A DNA stretch of 32,593 nucleotides. Source: Phoenicibacter sp963592435. Lineage in GTDB: Bacteria; Actinomycetota; Coriobacteriia; Coriobacteriales; Eggerthellaceae. This document shows positions 15,692 to 24,100 of the stretch, in pieces. The notes under the pieces are model-generated. The model saw only the letters and a program-made list of their open reading frames with translations. It made no database searches and was not told the DNA's origin. Position 1 is the stretch's first letter; every line of letters begins with the position of its first letter. The translations under genes and the position numbers were made by a program. The stretch spans positions 1 to 32,593 of the forward strand of contig CAVAWT010000017.1 in the NCBI GenBank assembly GCA_963592435.1, given 5' to 3'.

Positions 15692-16291
15692 ATGCAGAGC
15701 ACTGAAGGAACGATAGACAATCTTTTGGGGGAGCTTGAAAAACTTCCGGGTATTGGTCCAAAGTCTGCTTCGAGAATCGCATATTACCTTCTAAACGACC
15801 AGCGAGAAGATGCGCTGAAGCTTGCTGATTCAATAAAAGACGTCGCAGAAAATGTTCATTTTTGTAAAAATTGTTTTAATTATGCTAAACAAGATTTGTG
15901 CGAGATTTGCGAAAATCCTGCGCGAGATCACGCGATTATCTGTGTTGTTCCTGAGCCGAGAAACATTCCACCAATCGAGAGGAGTGGCTCATTTAAAGGT
16001 GTTTATCACGTTTTGGGAGGCGACATTTCTCCGTTGGACGGTGTTGGACCGGACGATCTGCGAATCTCTGAGCTCTTAAGTCGTGTTAAAAGGGGTGGCA
16101 TTGAGGAAGTCATCATTGCGACAGACCCAAACATAGAAGGGGAAACCACTGCAAACTATCTTTCAAAAAAGCTGTCGAATTTCGATGTAAAAGTGACTCG
16201 TCCTGCGCGTGGCATTCCTTTCGGTGGCGAGCTTCTCTTTGCCGATGAAATGACTCTTGGTCGCGCCTTTGAGGACAGAAGAAATTTTTAA
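15692..16291 (+). CDS. recR: Recombination mediator protein RecR
   Basis: A 199-residue RecR, which with RecO loads RecA on SSB-coated gapped DNA. It shows the N-terminal helix-hairpin-helix (LEKLPGIGPKSASRIAYYLL), a four-cysteine zinc motif (C-K-N-C, then C-E-I-C, near residues 57-72), the Toprim domain (ICVVPEPRNIPPIERSG) and the C-terminal Walker-B-like part ending in LGRAFEDR. The start ATG 15692 has AGGGAA just upstream. The mobB-mobA fusion begins 3 bases after its stop, so the two are probably co-transcribed. Confidence 0.97.
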   Translation: MQSTEGTIDNLLGELEKLPGIGPKSASRIAYYLLNDQREDALKLADSIKDVAENVHFCKNCFNYAKQDLCEICENPARDHAIICVVPEPRNIPPIERSGSFKGVYHVLGGDISPLDGVGPDDLRISELLSRVKRGGIEEVIIATDPNIEGETTANYLSKKLSNFDVKVTRPARGIPFGGELLFADEMTLGRAFEDRRNF

Positions 16292-16294
16292 ATC

Positions 16295-17512
16295 GTGAGA
16301 GATACAGCAAAAATTCCCTCACCTGCCATTTCCTTTGTTGGAAGACACAATTCTGGAAAAACCACATTAATAGAGAAAATAATCGCAGAAATGTCGAGGC
16401 GCCACTTTGATGTTGGGACAATAAAGCACCATACTCATGGGGACTTTGATATCGATGTTGAAGGCAAAGACTCGTGGAGGCACAAAAAAGCTGGAGCAAC
16501 TGACGTTGTCATTGCTTCTCCTTGCAAAATTGCGCGTGTGAGTGACATTGATGAGGAAGTTGAGTGCTCGGAGATCATCGATTCAATGCTGGGTCATGAC
16601 ATAATCATCATCGAGGGCTATCGTCAATCTGGGATTCCATACATCGAAGTAATGCGTAAGGACAACCCGAGAGATGTTGAGTTCGCAAAAGAGTTTGAGG
16701 CACTGCATGCTCCGCGATCTATACGCGCTCTGCGCTCCCAAGGTTCGCTTTCGAACATAGCCTTGAACTCAGAGCGACCAGTTGCTGTTGTGTCAGACAT
16801 TGAAGAAGTTGCTAACGCGTGTGATAAGTCTGGAATTAAGGTTTTTGATTTTGAGGAAGTGTCAGACATTTGCAACTTTATTCAGAAGAGCTTTGTGCGA
16901 AAAACTGTTTCGCTCGTTATTCAAGCTGGCGGAGAGTCAAAACGCATGGGTTTTCCAAAAGAAGAGCTTGTTTTTGAGGGCAAACATGTCATTGAAGCGC
17001 AGATCGAACGTTTTGAGAAATATGTCGACGAGGTCGTCATAACATCGAATCATCCAGAGAGACTTGAGTTTTTAGGTCATGGCAGCCATAGCGTGCCCGT
17101 TAGAGTCTTTAAAGACATTCCGCCTCGTCAAGGCGCATTGACAGGCATGCACACAGCGTTTGAAAAAAGCAGTTGCGAGCGCGTTTGTTGCATCGCTTGC
17201 GACATGTTTTTTGCAAGTGAACACTTGTTTGCAAGTCAGGTGAAGCTGATGAATTTGGGAGACTACGACATTGTCATTCCAGCTAACAAGCATGGACTTG
17301 AGCCATTTCATGCACTTTATAACAGAGAGAAATGCTTAAAAGCTGTCAAAAGTGCTTTGTCGCGAGGCGAAAAGAAAGTTGTTAGTTTTTTGGAAGATGA
17401 AAATCTGTATGCTTATGAGATGAACCAAGAAGAAGTGCGCATGTCAGTTCCTCGAGGGGGCTGTTTTGTTAACGTCAACACGCCAGAGGATCTTGCTCGT
17501 TTCAGTGGATAG
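16295..17512 (+). CDS. mobBA: MobB-MobA fusion: molybdopterin-guanine dinucleotide biosynthesis
   Basis: A 405-residue bifunctional protein. Residues 1-170 are MobB-like, a GTP-binding accessory (P-loop GRHNSGKT at 16-23, TIKHHTHGDFDIDVEGKDSW, then IIIEGYRQSGIPYIEV). Residues about 205-405 are MobA-like nucleotidyltransferase: QAGGESKRMGFPKEEL, PPRQGALTGMHTAF, CIACDMFF (metal-binding aspartate), GLEPFHALYN and VNTPEDLARF. MobA joins GMP from GTP to molybdopterin for DMSO-reductase-type enzymes. The start is GTG 16295, close behind recR, with only a weak ribosome site. No other molybdenum cofactor genes are in view. The stop is 4 bases from the stop of the convergent 98-residue gene, with no terminator between. 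Confidence 0.92.
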   Translation: MRDTAKIPSPAISFVGRHNSGKTTLIEKIIAEMSRRHFDVGTIKHHTHGDFDIDVEGKDSWRHKKAGATDVVIASPCKIARVSDIDEEVECSEIIDSMLGHDIIIIEGYRQSGIPYIEVMRKDNPRDVEFAKEFEALHAPRSIRALRSQGSLSNIALNSERPVAVVSDIEEVANACDKSGIKVFDFEEVSDICNFIQKSFVRKTVSLVIQAGGESKRMGFPKEELVFEGKHVIEAQIERFEKYVDEVVITSNHPERLEFLGHGSHSVPVRVFKDIPPRQGALTGMHTAFEKSSCERVCCIACDMFFASEHLFASQVKLMNLGDYDIVIPANKHGLEPFHALYNREKCLKAVKSALSRGEKKVVSFLEDENLYAYEMNQEEVRMSVPRGGCFVNVNTPEDLARFSG

Positions 17513-17516
17513 CTTT

Positions 17517-17813
17517 TTACTTTGTGCTTTCCTTAATTCCGCTAAACATTTCTTTTAGTCCCTCCACAACTTCTTTTCCGTCTGAATAAAAATCTTTCAT
17601 TGTCTGGGCAGACTCCTGAATTGCTTCTTTATCTTCGTCAAGGCGAGTTTTTTTCTTTTTAGCAGGAATTGGATCAGCATAATAGTATTCTTTTTCCTTG
17701 CCGTTTTCGTCTTCTACGATGAAGCCGAGCTCGTTATCGTTTTGGTCAACAATATAGCCAACAATTGCATCTTCATCGACCTCGACAGTTACAGTTTTTT
17801 TGTTTTCTGGCAT
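17517..17813 (-). CDS. Small acidic protein of unknown function downstream of smpB
   Basis: A 98-residue protein with no family I recognise. Residues 1-47 look like a beta-rich fold with alternating charge (TVTVEVDEDAIVGYIVDQ, ELGFIVEDENGKEKEYYY). Residues 50-56 are a basic patch (PAKKKKTR), and the remainder is probably helical (AIQESAQTMKDFYSDGKEVV). There is no signal peptide or membrane segment. The ATG at 17813 is preceded by AAGGTAG, which overlaps the smpB stop; the gap is 7 bases, so it is co-transcribed with smpB. Confidence 0.7.
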   Translation of the reverse strand: MPENKKTVTVEVDEDAIVGYIVDQNDNELGFIVEDENGKEKEYYYADPIPAKKKKTRLDEDKEAIQESAQTMKDFYSDGKEVVEGLKEMFSGIKESTK

Positions 17814-17820
17814 GTCATTT

Positions 17821-18297
17821 CTACCTTGATCTCATCTTTAATTCGCGCTGAATTTCTCTGTTAACGTCACGTTCTTTCATCGTCTGGCGCTTGTCATGCA
17901 ATTTTTTGCCTCGCGCAAGAGCGATCTCGACTTTCACTTTCCCATTTTTTGCATAATACAATTTTAGAGGAATGATTGCCAAGCCTTTTTCTTCATTTTT
18001 CTTTGCAAGGTGTCGAATTTCGCGCTTGTGAAGAAGCAGTTTTCGCTTTCTGTCTGGGTCAGGATTTGCGATGTTTCCATGAGAATAGGGTGGAATGTGC
18101 AAGTTGTTAAGCCAGCATTCACCCTCTCGGATCATGCAAAAAGCGTCAGTGATCTGCGCATTGTTTTCTTGCAGAGACTTAACTTCGCAACCGACAAGCT
18201 CTATTCCTGCCTCAAAATTTTCTAGAATTTCATAGTCATGAAAAGCGTGCCTGTTCTTCGCAATTATGTTTGGGCTGTCTTTTTTCTTTTTTGCCAT
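17821..18297 (-). CDS. smpB: SsrA-binding protein SmpB
   Basis: A 158-residue SmpB, the partner of tmRNA in rescuing stalled ribosomes. Clear matches are IIAKNRHAFHDYEILENFEA, GIELVGCEVKSLQENNAQIT, EGECWLNNLHIPPYSHGN, RKRKLLLHKREI and the C-terminal basic tail GKKLHDKRQTMKERDVNREI. I start at ATG 18297 (MAKKKKDSPNI), the usual N-terminus. A frame extends 26 codons upstream, but it overlaps the preceding gene and has no family match. It lies 7 bases after the 92-residue gene. No ssrA gene is visible in the window. The ribosome site is weak (AGAAAAAA). Confidence 0.95.
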   Translation of the reverse strand: MAKKKKDSPNIIAKNRHAFHDYEILENFEAGIELVGCEVKSLQENNAQITDAFCMIREGECWLNNLHIPPYSHGNIANPDPDRKRKLLLHKREIRHLAKKNEEKGLAIIPLKLYYAKNGKVKVEIALARGKKLHDKRQTMKERDVNREIQRELKMRSR

Positions 18298-18304
18298 TTT
18301 TTTT

Positions 18305-18583
18305 CTACATATATTTTCGTCTTGCTTTTCGCTTTTTCGGAGCTGGTCCTCTAAAGTCCAGCTGAAGCTGTCCATCTATTTTACCAGTCGAAACTTTTTT
18401 CTTCTCGATTTTATAAATCTGCCATGAAAGCGCCTCGTTTCCAAAACGCTCAAGCATCGCAAGACGCGCATCGTGTGTGTTGGTTTTCGACTTCAACTTT
18501 GAAGAACTTTCAAAGTCAAATTCACCCCGCTGCCTGTTGACATCGGAGTTAAGGGTCGTGTAATATGCCACATAAGTTGCCAT
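18305..18583 (-). CDS. Small basic protein of unknown function upstream of smpB
   Basis: A 92-residue basic protein I do not recognise. It starts MATYVAYYTTLNSDVNRQRG, has a middle helix (DARLAMLERFGNEALSW) and ends in a lysine/arginine-rich tail (GPAPKKRKARRKYM), which suggests nucleic-acid or ribosome contact. It lies directly before smpB (7-base gap) in the same direction. No ribosome site is seen before ATG 18583, but a TAAAAT box ends 6-7 bases before the ATG, so the mRNA may be leaderless, as is common in actinobacteria. It could be a real ribosome-related small protein or an over-called frame. Operon spacing argues for a gene. Confidence 0.6.
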   Translation of the reverse strand: MATYVAYYTTLNSDVNRQRGEFDFESSSKLKSKTNTHDARLAMLERFGNEALSWQIYKIEKKKVSTGKIDGQLQLDFRGPAPKKRKARRKYM

Positions 18584-18651
18584 GGATAGATTTTAGCACC
18601 ACTTCGGACGATGAGTCTTTCCACTTAAATGACACTTTGTAACCAATGTTT

Positions 18652-18766
18652 GAAAGTGACCTTTCTAGCAGGTGTTACATCCATGGCAGCCATAAGTGTA
18701 AAATCCCTTTTTCTTGTTAAGAAACAAGAGTGAGCTCAACGGACAGGAAGGTCAAAGGCCACTTTC
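18652..18766. repeat. Intergenic inverted repeat enclosing an ATGGCAGCCAT palindrome
   Basis: GAAAGTGACCTTT at 18652-18664 is inverted at 18754-18766 with one change, which is a G-U wobble if read as minus-strand RNA. The space between holds the 11-base palindrome ATGGCAGCCAT (18683-18693) and a small TCTTGTT/AACAAGA hairpin (18712-18729). It lies after the end of the minus-strand MFS gene and may shape its 3' end. No T-run typical of a terminator is seen. I see no gene in 18584-18804. Confidence 0.45.
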
Positions 18767-18804
18767 TGCTATGCGATAGCTCCAGAACTTATCATTTAGA
18801 CCTG

Positions 18805-20661
18805 TTATTTCGCTAAACTCTTCTCCATTATGTAGCGCAAAACGTCGCTTCTGTTGAGAGTTCCTACAACTTTTCCGTCCTCGAGGACTGGGAGCTTCTT
18901 GATTTTTTGATTTGATAGTTTGTTAAGAGCTGTTTCTAGTGAATCGTGCACATCGAGAGAAACAACTTTGTCAGTAGCAATTGTCATGACATCAAGTGTT
19001 AAGAGCTCTGTAACTTTTTCTTCAACAGTTTGGTTGCGTGCCATTTCAAGGAGAGCATAAGGAGAAGATACGCTCGAAGTCGCCTTACCAACATATCGCA
19101 TTATGTCGCCGTCGGATACGAACCCTTGAGGTCTGCCTTCACCATCAACAACAGGAATTCCGCCAATTTTCTTATCGATCATTGTTTGCATAGCTTCCTT
19201 CACGTTTGCATTTGAAGATACTGTCCAAGGCGTTTCTTTCATAAGCGACGCGATCGAGAGTTCTGTTTCTTGTTTTGCCTGCGTCAGAGGCTTAATTGAA
19301 GCGCGCGCGTAAACAAAAGAGACTATGGCAGCCATAAGCGCAATACACGTTGCAACTATCATTGCAAGAGAGAAACCTTCGCCTAGAGCGAGTGTCGGAT
19401 TGGTCGAAGCGTTTGCAGACGAATTTTGACCGAAGGTTAGAAGACCTGTGTAGAGAGATGGTCCGATGCAAGCCGCGATCTGCACAAACGTTGTTGAAAG
19501 TGCCACTCCATGTGGGTTCTGTTCAGGAGTTAAAGTTTTTAAACCTGCTGTCTGTGTTGCAGAGAAAATTGAGCCGTGACCAGCGTATACTGCAATAGCT
19601 CCTATGAAAATTGGGATGATGTTTAGGGAAGTGGAAGTGAATGCAAGCAGCACAAACCCAAGTGCAATCACGCTATAACCAATTGGAAGGAGTGGCCACT
19701 CACCAATCTTGTCATAAATTCTGCCAGCAACAAGTGTCACTGCGCAATTGCAAAGGACTGGAATGAGGAGGGTTAAGCCCGCCATGAAAGGGGTGAGTCC
19801 GCAAGCTCCTTCAAAATAGAGTGGCAACAAAACACTACAAGAAAAAGTGCCTGTCATAGCAAGTGTGTTTAGGAGGATTGAAGGCCAAAAACGAATAGAC
19901 TTCATGGGTGAGAGGTTAATTAGTGGGTTTTCTGCTTTTAATTGGCGCAGAACAAAAGCAATGCAAACAATAATGCAACACCCTAAAGAAATTCCTCCAA
20001 TCATGATATCGATCATAAACTCCGAGAGACCAAAACTTAAGGTGAACAGCAGAAGTGTTGCCAAGACAACGGAGATGAAGTCGAGTTTTGCAGGTCTTGT
20101 TTCTAAATTCTTGACTGCAAAAATGGCTGCGATTGTGAGTCCTGCCATAACAACTGTTGGCAGGAAAAAGATTGCGTGCCAGCCAAAACTTGAAACAATT
20201 GCACCACAGATGACTGGTGCAAAAGCAGGTCCGAATGTTATCATGCAACCACCGATTGACATGAACTGACCGAGCTTGTTTTTAGGGGTAACAACCAAAA
20301 TTGTGTTCATCATTAACGGAATGAAAATTCCTGTGCCTAGCGCTTGAATTAATCGTGCAACCATCAGAATTTCGAAAGTTGGTGCAAACAGCCCTATTGC
20401 TGAGCCTGCTATCGAGAAAATTGCTCCCGAAAAATAGAGTTGTCGCAGTGTGAAACGTTGGTAGAGAAATGCCATGCACATAACAACAACAGTAGCCACA
20501 ATCATGTAGCCTGTGACGAGCCATTGCACGGTGATCGAATCGACTCCAAAATCGGTCATGATCGACATCAGCGCCATGTTGACGAGATTTTCGTTAAAAC
20601 CCGCTAAAAATGCCGATGCATAGAGAATTGCCATCAAAATAACTGGCGATTTTTTTTCCAT
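18805..20661 (-). CDS. MFS drug-exporter-like transporter fused to two CBS motifs
   Basis: A 618-residue protein. Residues about 1-455 form an MFS transporter of the DHA2/EmrB type, with about 14 hydrophobic segments (VILMAILYASAFLAGFNENL; WLVTGYMIVATVVVMCMAFL; ALGTGIFIPLMMNTILVV). Residues about 468-618 are a tandem CBS pair (KEAMQTMIDKKIGGIPVVDG, FVSDGDIMRYVG; then SLETALNKLSNQKIKKLPVL and VVGTLNRSDVLRYIM). CBS pairs bind adenosyl nucleotides, so transport may respond to energy state or a nucleotide signal; this is inference. I chose ATG 20661 because AAGGAGC precedes it; the upstream codons form a K/Q-rich extension with no family match. It appears monocistronic. An ATGGCAGCCAT palindrome lies inside the gene at 19325-19335. 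Confidence 0.85.
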   Translation of the reverse strand: MEKKSPVILMAILYASAFLAGFNENLVNMALMSIMTDFGVDSITVQWLVTGYMIVATVVVMCMAFLYQRFTLRQLYFSGAIFSIAGSAIGLFAPTFEILMVARLIQALGTGIFIPLMMNTILVVTPKNKLGQFMSIGGCMITFGPAFAPVICGAIVSSFGWHAIFFLPTVVMAGLTIAAIFAVKNLETRPAKLDFISVVLATLLLFTLSFGLSEFMIDIMIGGISLGCCIIVCIAFVLRQLKAENPLINLSPMKSIRFWPSILLNTLAMTGTFSCSVLLPLYFEGACGLTPFMAGLTLLIPVLCNCAVTLVAGRIYDKIGEWPLLPIGYSVIALGFVLLAFTSTSLNIIPIFIGAIAVYAGHGSIFSATQTAGLKTLTPEQNPHGVALSTTFVQIAACIGPSLYTGLLTFGQNSSANASTNPTLALGEGFSLAMIVATCIALMAAIVSFVYARASIKPLTQAKQETELSIASLMKETPWTVSSNANVKEAMQTMIDKKIGGIPVVDGEGRPQGFVSDGDIMRYVGKATSSVSSPYALLEMARNQTVEEKVTELLTLDVMTIATDKVVSLDVHDSLETALNKLSNQKIKKLPVLEDGKVVGTLNRSDVLRYIMEKSLAK

Positions 20662-20749
20662 AATTATTGCTCCTTTTCTTTTATTTTTTTGTTGTGTTTT
20701 TTTCTTTAAGACACTCAGAAAAGAAAGTAGATTTATATACACATCAAAC

Positions 20750-20825
20750 TTGGTGTCTCATGGACTGAGTTAAAGAATTATACAACAAACTTTTTAGTTT
20801 GCGGAGGAATTTTTTTTGACACCAA
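20750..20825. promoter_or_regulatory. Nested hairpins and putative minus-strand -10 upstream of the MFS gene
   Basis: TTGGTGTC (20750-20757) pairs with GACACCAA (20818-20825); inside lies CAAAC-TTTTTA-GTTTG (20786-20801). On the minus strand TATAAT at 20782-20777 could be the -10 for the MFS gene, about 115 bases from its start, without a clear -35. A GGAGG at 20803-20807 on the plus strand has no well-placed start codon. This belongs to the gene-free stretch 20662-21198, whose remainder holds the repeat modules and the promoter listed separately. Confidence 0.35.
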
Positions 20826-20831
20826 AACTCT

Positions 20832-20886
20832 ATGGCTGCCATGCGCCTAAAAGCTGACTTTTCCCTGCGTAAGGGATGGCTGCCAT
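20832..20886 (+). repeat. ATGGCWGCCAT module 1
   Basis: Two exact ATGGCTGCCAT palindromes start 44 bases apart (20832-20842 and 20876-20886). Between them are an AAAAG-CTGA-CTTTT hairpin and the core TTTTCCCTGCGTAAGGG. This is one of five such modules in the window. Confidence 0.8.
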
Positions 20887-20970
20887 GCGTTTTTGCACAC
20901 TGTTGGCCAATGCACAAAAACTGTAACTGGATTTGCGGTTAGAAGAGGGATGTTGGGACAGAAAACCCCT

Positions 20971-21025
20971 ATGGCTTCCATGTGTCCAAAACTGATGTTT
21001 TCCCTGTGTAGGTGATGGCTGCCAT
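20971..21025 (+). repeat. ATGGCWGCCAT module 2 (degenerate)
   Basis: The left palindrome has one change (ATGGCTTCCAT, 20971-20981) and the right is exact (21015-21025); the spacing is 44 bases. The internal hairpin is AAAAC-TGAT-GTTTT and the core reads TTTTCCCTGTGTAGGTG. It has the same direction as module 1. Confidence 0.75.
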
Positions 21026-21062
21026 GGAATTTCGGCCTAATTGGCATACTTGAGTGACTGCT

Positions 21063-21096
21063 ATGGCTGCCATGGGCAAGGTGCTATGGCTGCCAT
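21063..21096 (+). repeat. Pair of ATGGCTGCCAT palindromes without core
   Basis: Two exact palindromes at 21063-21073 and 21086-21096, 23 bases apart, without the TTTCCC-GCG core. They may be a deletion derivative of the full module. They end 22 bases before the -35 of the giant-protein promoter. Confidence 0.7.
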
Positions 21097-21117
21097 GGGT
21101 TAAAACAACGTTAAAAC

Positions 21118-21146
21118 TGGACTATACGCTCGAAAAATGTTATAAT
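21118..21146 (+). promoter_or_regulatory. Promoter of the giant surface-protein gene
   Basis: TGGACT (21118-21123, 4 of 6) and a perfect TATAAT (21141-21146) are 17 bases apart, and the -10 is preceded by TGT (extended -10). Transcription should start near 21153, so an ATG at 21151 would lie ahead of the mRNA and the true start must be downstream. Confidence 0.6.
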
Positions 21147-21198
21147 TTGCATGTTTTTTGCACCTAAGAAAAGTATACAGAATTGCGGGTTTATTTAT

Positions 21199-24100
21199 AT
21201 GAGTTATAAAATGAAGAAAATCTCGAAGCAATTTCTTGCGATCTTGCTTAGCATAACACTAGTTTTTTCTTGCGATCCTTTAACCAATGCGACAGCTACT
21301 AACAGCTCGTCTAATATATCAGCTGATCAAACAGCGCAGAGTGACACGAAGTCTGGAGATTCTTTGTCAGAAGAACAGTCAGTTTCTGCTGAGGAGACCG
21401 TTAAAGGAGAAAATCCATCTGATGATGCTGGTGAACAAGAGGCAACTACAAACGAAAACGAGGCAAATGATGGTGGCAAGATATCCACAAGTTCCGATGA
21501 TGTTAAATTGGCAGCTACTTTAAAAGCTGATGGTCTCGTTGGAGATGAAGGATCGAGCGAAAACGCGGTCAGTGAAACAAACACTTGCAAAATTGTTAGA
21601 GGAAGCGAAACTCTTTTTTTTGACACTCTAGCAGAGGCGGTTGCTGGGTCTGAAGATGGAGAGGAAATTGAAATTTTCAAATCTCACACTCTCAGTTCTG
21701 AAATTGACTCAACTGGCAAGAATTTGACAATTAAAAACATTACTGACCCTGCAAGTGATGATGAAAACCCAACCAAGAATGGCTCGGCTGACGAAACACC
21801 AGTTGTGACATTTGAGGCTGGAGCAAGCTTTAGTGTCAACAGCAATGTCTCTTTGTCGGGAGTCTTTTTTGAAGGAACAAGTGCAGAGAGAAGCAAGCCA
21901 TTTGCTTCAGTTGAAAGTGGGTTCGTTCTCACAGTTGATGATGGAGTGGCGGGAACTCTTGAAGCAACGAACACTGAAATTAAAAATTTCAATGTGACAC
22001 AAGCTGGCACATCTGGAGGCGCATTTTGTGTTAGGGGTTCTGTCATTTTTAATTCTGGAACAGTTTCAAATTGTCATTCAAAGGTGGGTGAAGGTGGTGC
22101 AGTTGCATTTGTTGATGGCGGAGTTTTCACTATAAACGGCGGCACAATTTCAGGTAATGGAGACGAGACTGGAGTTTCGGGCTCGGGAGTTTTTTCTTGC
22201 AAGGCAGCAACCCTCAATGTCCTAGGTGGCACGATTTCTGGAAACAGTGGTGTCAAGGGCGGTGTCATTTATTCTCAAGGGTTGTCAAACACTATTTTAA
22301 TTTCAGGCGGTGAAATAAAGAATAACTCTTCTTCACAAGGTGGAGGAGCGATTTATTCAGAAGGTGGAGTTTTAAGTGTGTCTGGTGGCACAATCTGCGA
22401 CAATTCAACTTCTGAAAAGGGAGGAGCAGTTTATGCAGAATCTGGCACGCTGACGATCGCAGGTGGCACAATTTCTGGAAATTTTGCGACTTCGGGCGGT
22501 GGTGCAATAGCGTTTGCTTCTGCCAACGTTGAAGTTTCTGGAGGTTCAATTTCCGGCAACGCTTGCACTGCCACAGGCGACACTGCTAGTGCTGGGGCGG
22601 CTGTTGAGCACACATCTTCTTCTGATGCTGGGACACTGACACTTTCTGGCTCGCCTGTAATCTATGGAAACGGCATGGTGGCCTCAAAAGAGACTAAGGA
22701 TGCGATTGTAACAAAAGCAAATGTTAATTTGACAAATGCATCACACTTCTTAGTTGGAGAGCTGGCGCAGGGTGCAAAGGTTGGTTTTTATAACGAAGGC
22801 ACTCTATGTGACGGTGGCGTGCAATTTGCTGTGGCAGATTCTGGTGACGCATCGACAACTAAATTTTTGAGCAACACTTTTTCTAATGACAAAAATCAAC
22901 AATACGCTGCAACAGCGGGGGATGGTGCCGTCATTAAGTGGACGGAGCCAGTTTGTAAAATTCTGCGAGAAGGTGAAGCTGTTTATTATGAGAGCTTGAC
23001 AAAAGCAATTGAAGGGGCTCTAACAGGCGAGACGATAGAGATTTTAAAATCGCACACTGTGACAGCTGTTATGGACACAAAAGATAAGGACCTAACAATC
23101 CAAAACGTCAACAATCCTCTTAATGACGCAGAAGACCCAAACAAAAATGGATCTGACGACGCAACACCAGTTGTCACCTTTGGGGCAGCTGCTAAAATTG
23201 CTGTGAACAGTAATGTTTCTTTAGTGGGTGTTGTTTTTGATGGAACTGGAACAAACACTCGCGTTATTCCAGGCGCGACTGTTGCTGCGGGCTACACGCT
23301 TAACATTTCTGATGGAGTTGCCGGCACGATTGCTGCAACGAGCACAGTCATAAAAGATTTCTATAACAACAACACTGGCGGAAACACAACAACAGGTGGT
23401 GGATTTGTTGCAGTCTATGGCATTGTGAACATGGACGGGGGCACAATTTCTGGTTGCAAAGCCTATTCCTATCAGTTTAGCAAAGGTGGCGGAAGCGTCG
23501 CCTCTCTTCTTTCTGCCAACGCTCAATTCAACTTGTCTGGTGGCACTTTGACAGAGAATGGCACTGGGGCTATTGATTCTGCTTGGGGCAACTCTACGAT
23601 CACTTTGTGGGCAGGAACGTTCACGATGACAGGTGGAACTGTGAGTAAAAACAGCGTCAGAACAGGTGGGTGTGTCGGAGTTCCAGACAATTGCAACACG
23701 ACTGTTAATTTGTTGGGCGGAGAGATTTTAGAAAACACTTCGAGCGGTCAGGGTGGCGCAGTTTATTTCGGACCGAAAGGAACGTCAACAATAAACATTG
23801 GTGGGGACGTCAAGATAAAAGGCAACACAGCGACGATTGGGAGTGCCGTCTGCGGATATGCAGGAACAGCAGGTAAAGTAACATTTAACATTTCTGGTAC
23901 TCCAGAAATTTCAGGCAACACAGGCAAAACGAATGGAGTCACTGGGGCTGCTCTCGAAGGTTCTTCTTATGGTGATAACATTGTTATGAACATAAGCGGT
24001 TCACCTGTTATTTATGGAAACAAAAACAGTTCAAATGCCGCAGCTGACATAAATCCTGGAACAGTTGCTAAGTTGCAAATTGGTGACATGGGTGAAAATG

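Noticed and set aside
18298..18375. A 26-residue N-terminal extension of SmpB
   Set aside because: It overlaps the preceding gene, has no family counterpart and would exceed normal SmpB length.
20832..20942. Short plus-strand frames that begin MAAM at the left palindrome of modules 1, 3 and 4
   Set aside because: The frame is not kept between modules: spacing of 43, 44 or 45 bases shifts it, modules 2 and 5 stop early, and no ribosome site is properly placed. The conserved unit is DNA, not peptide.
21151..21198. Starting the giant protein at ATG 21151
   Set aside because: The start lies only 4 bases after the -10 box, ahead of the expected transcription start, and it would put 20 residues ahead of the signal peptide.
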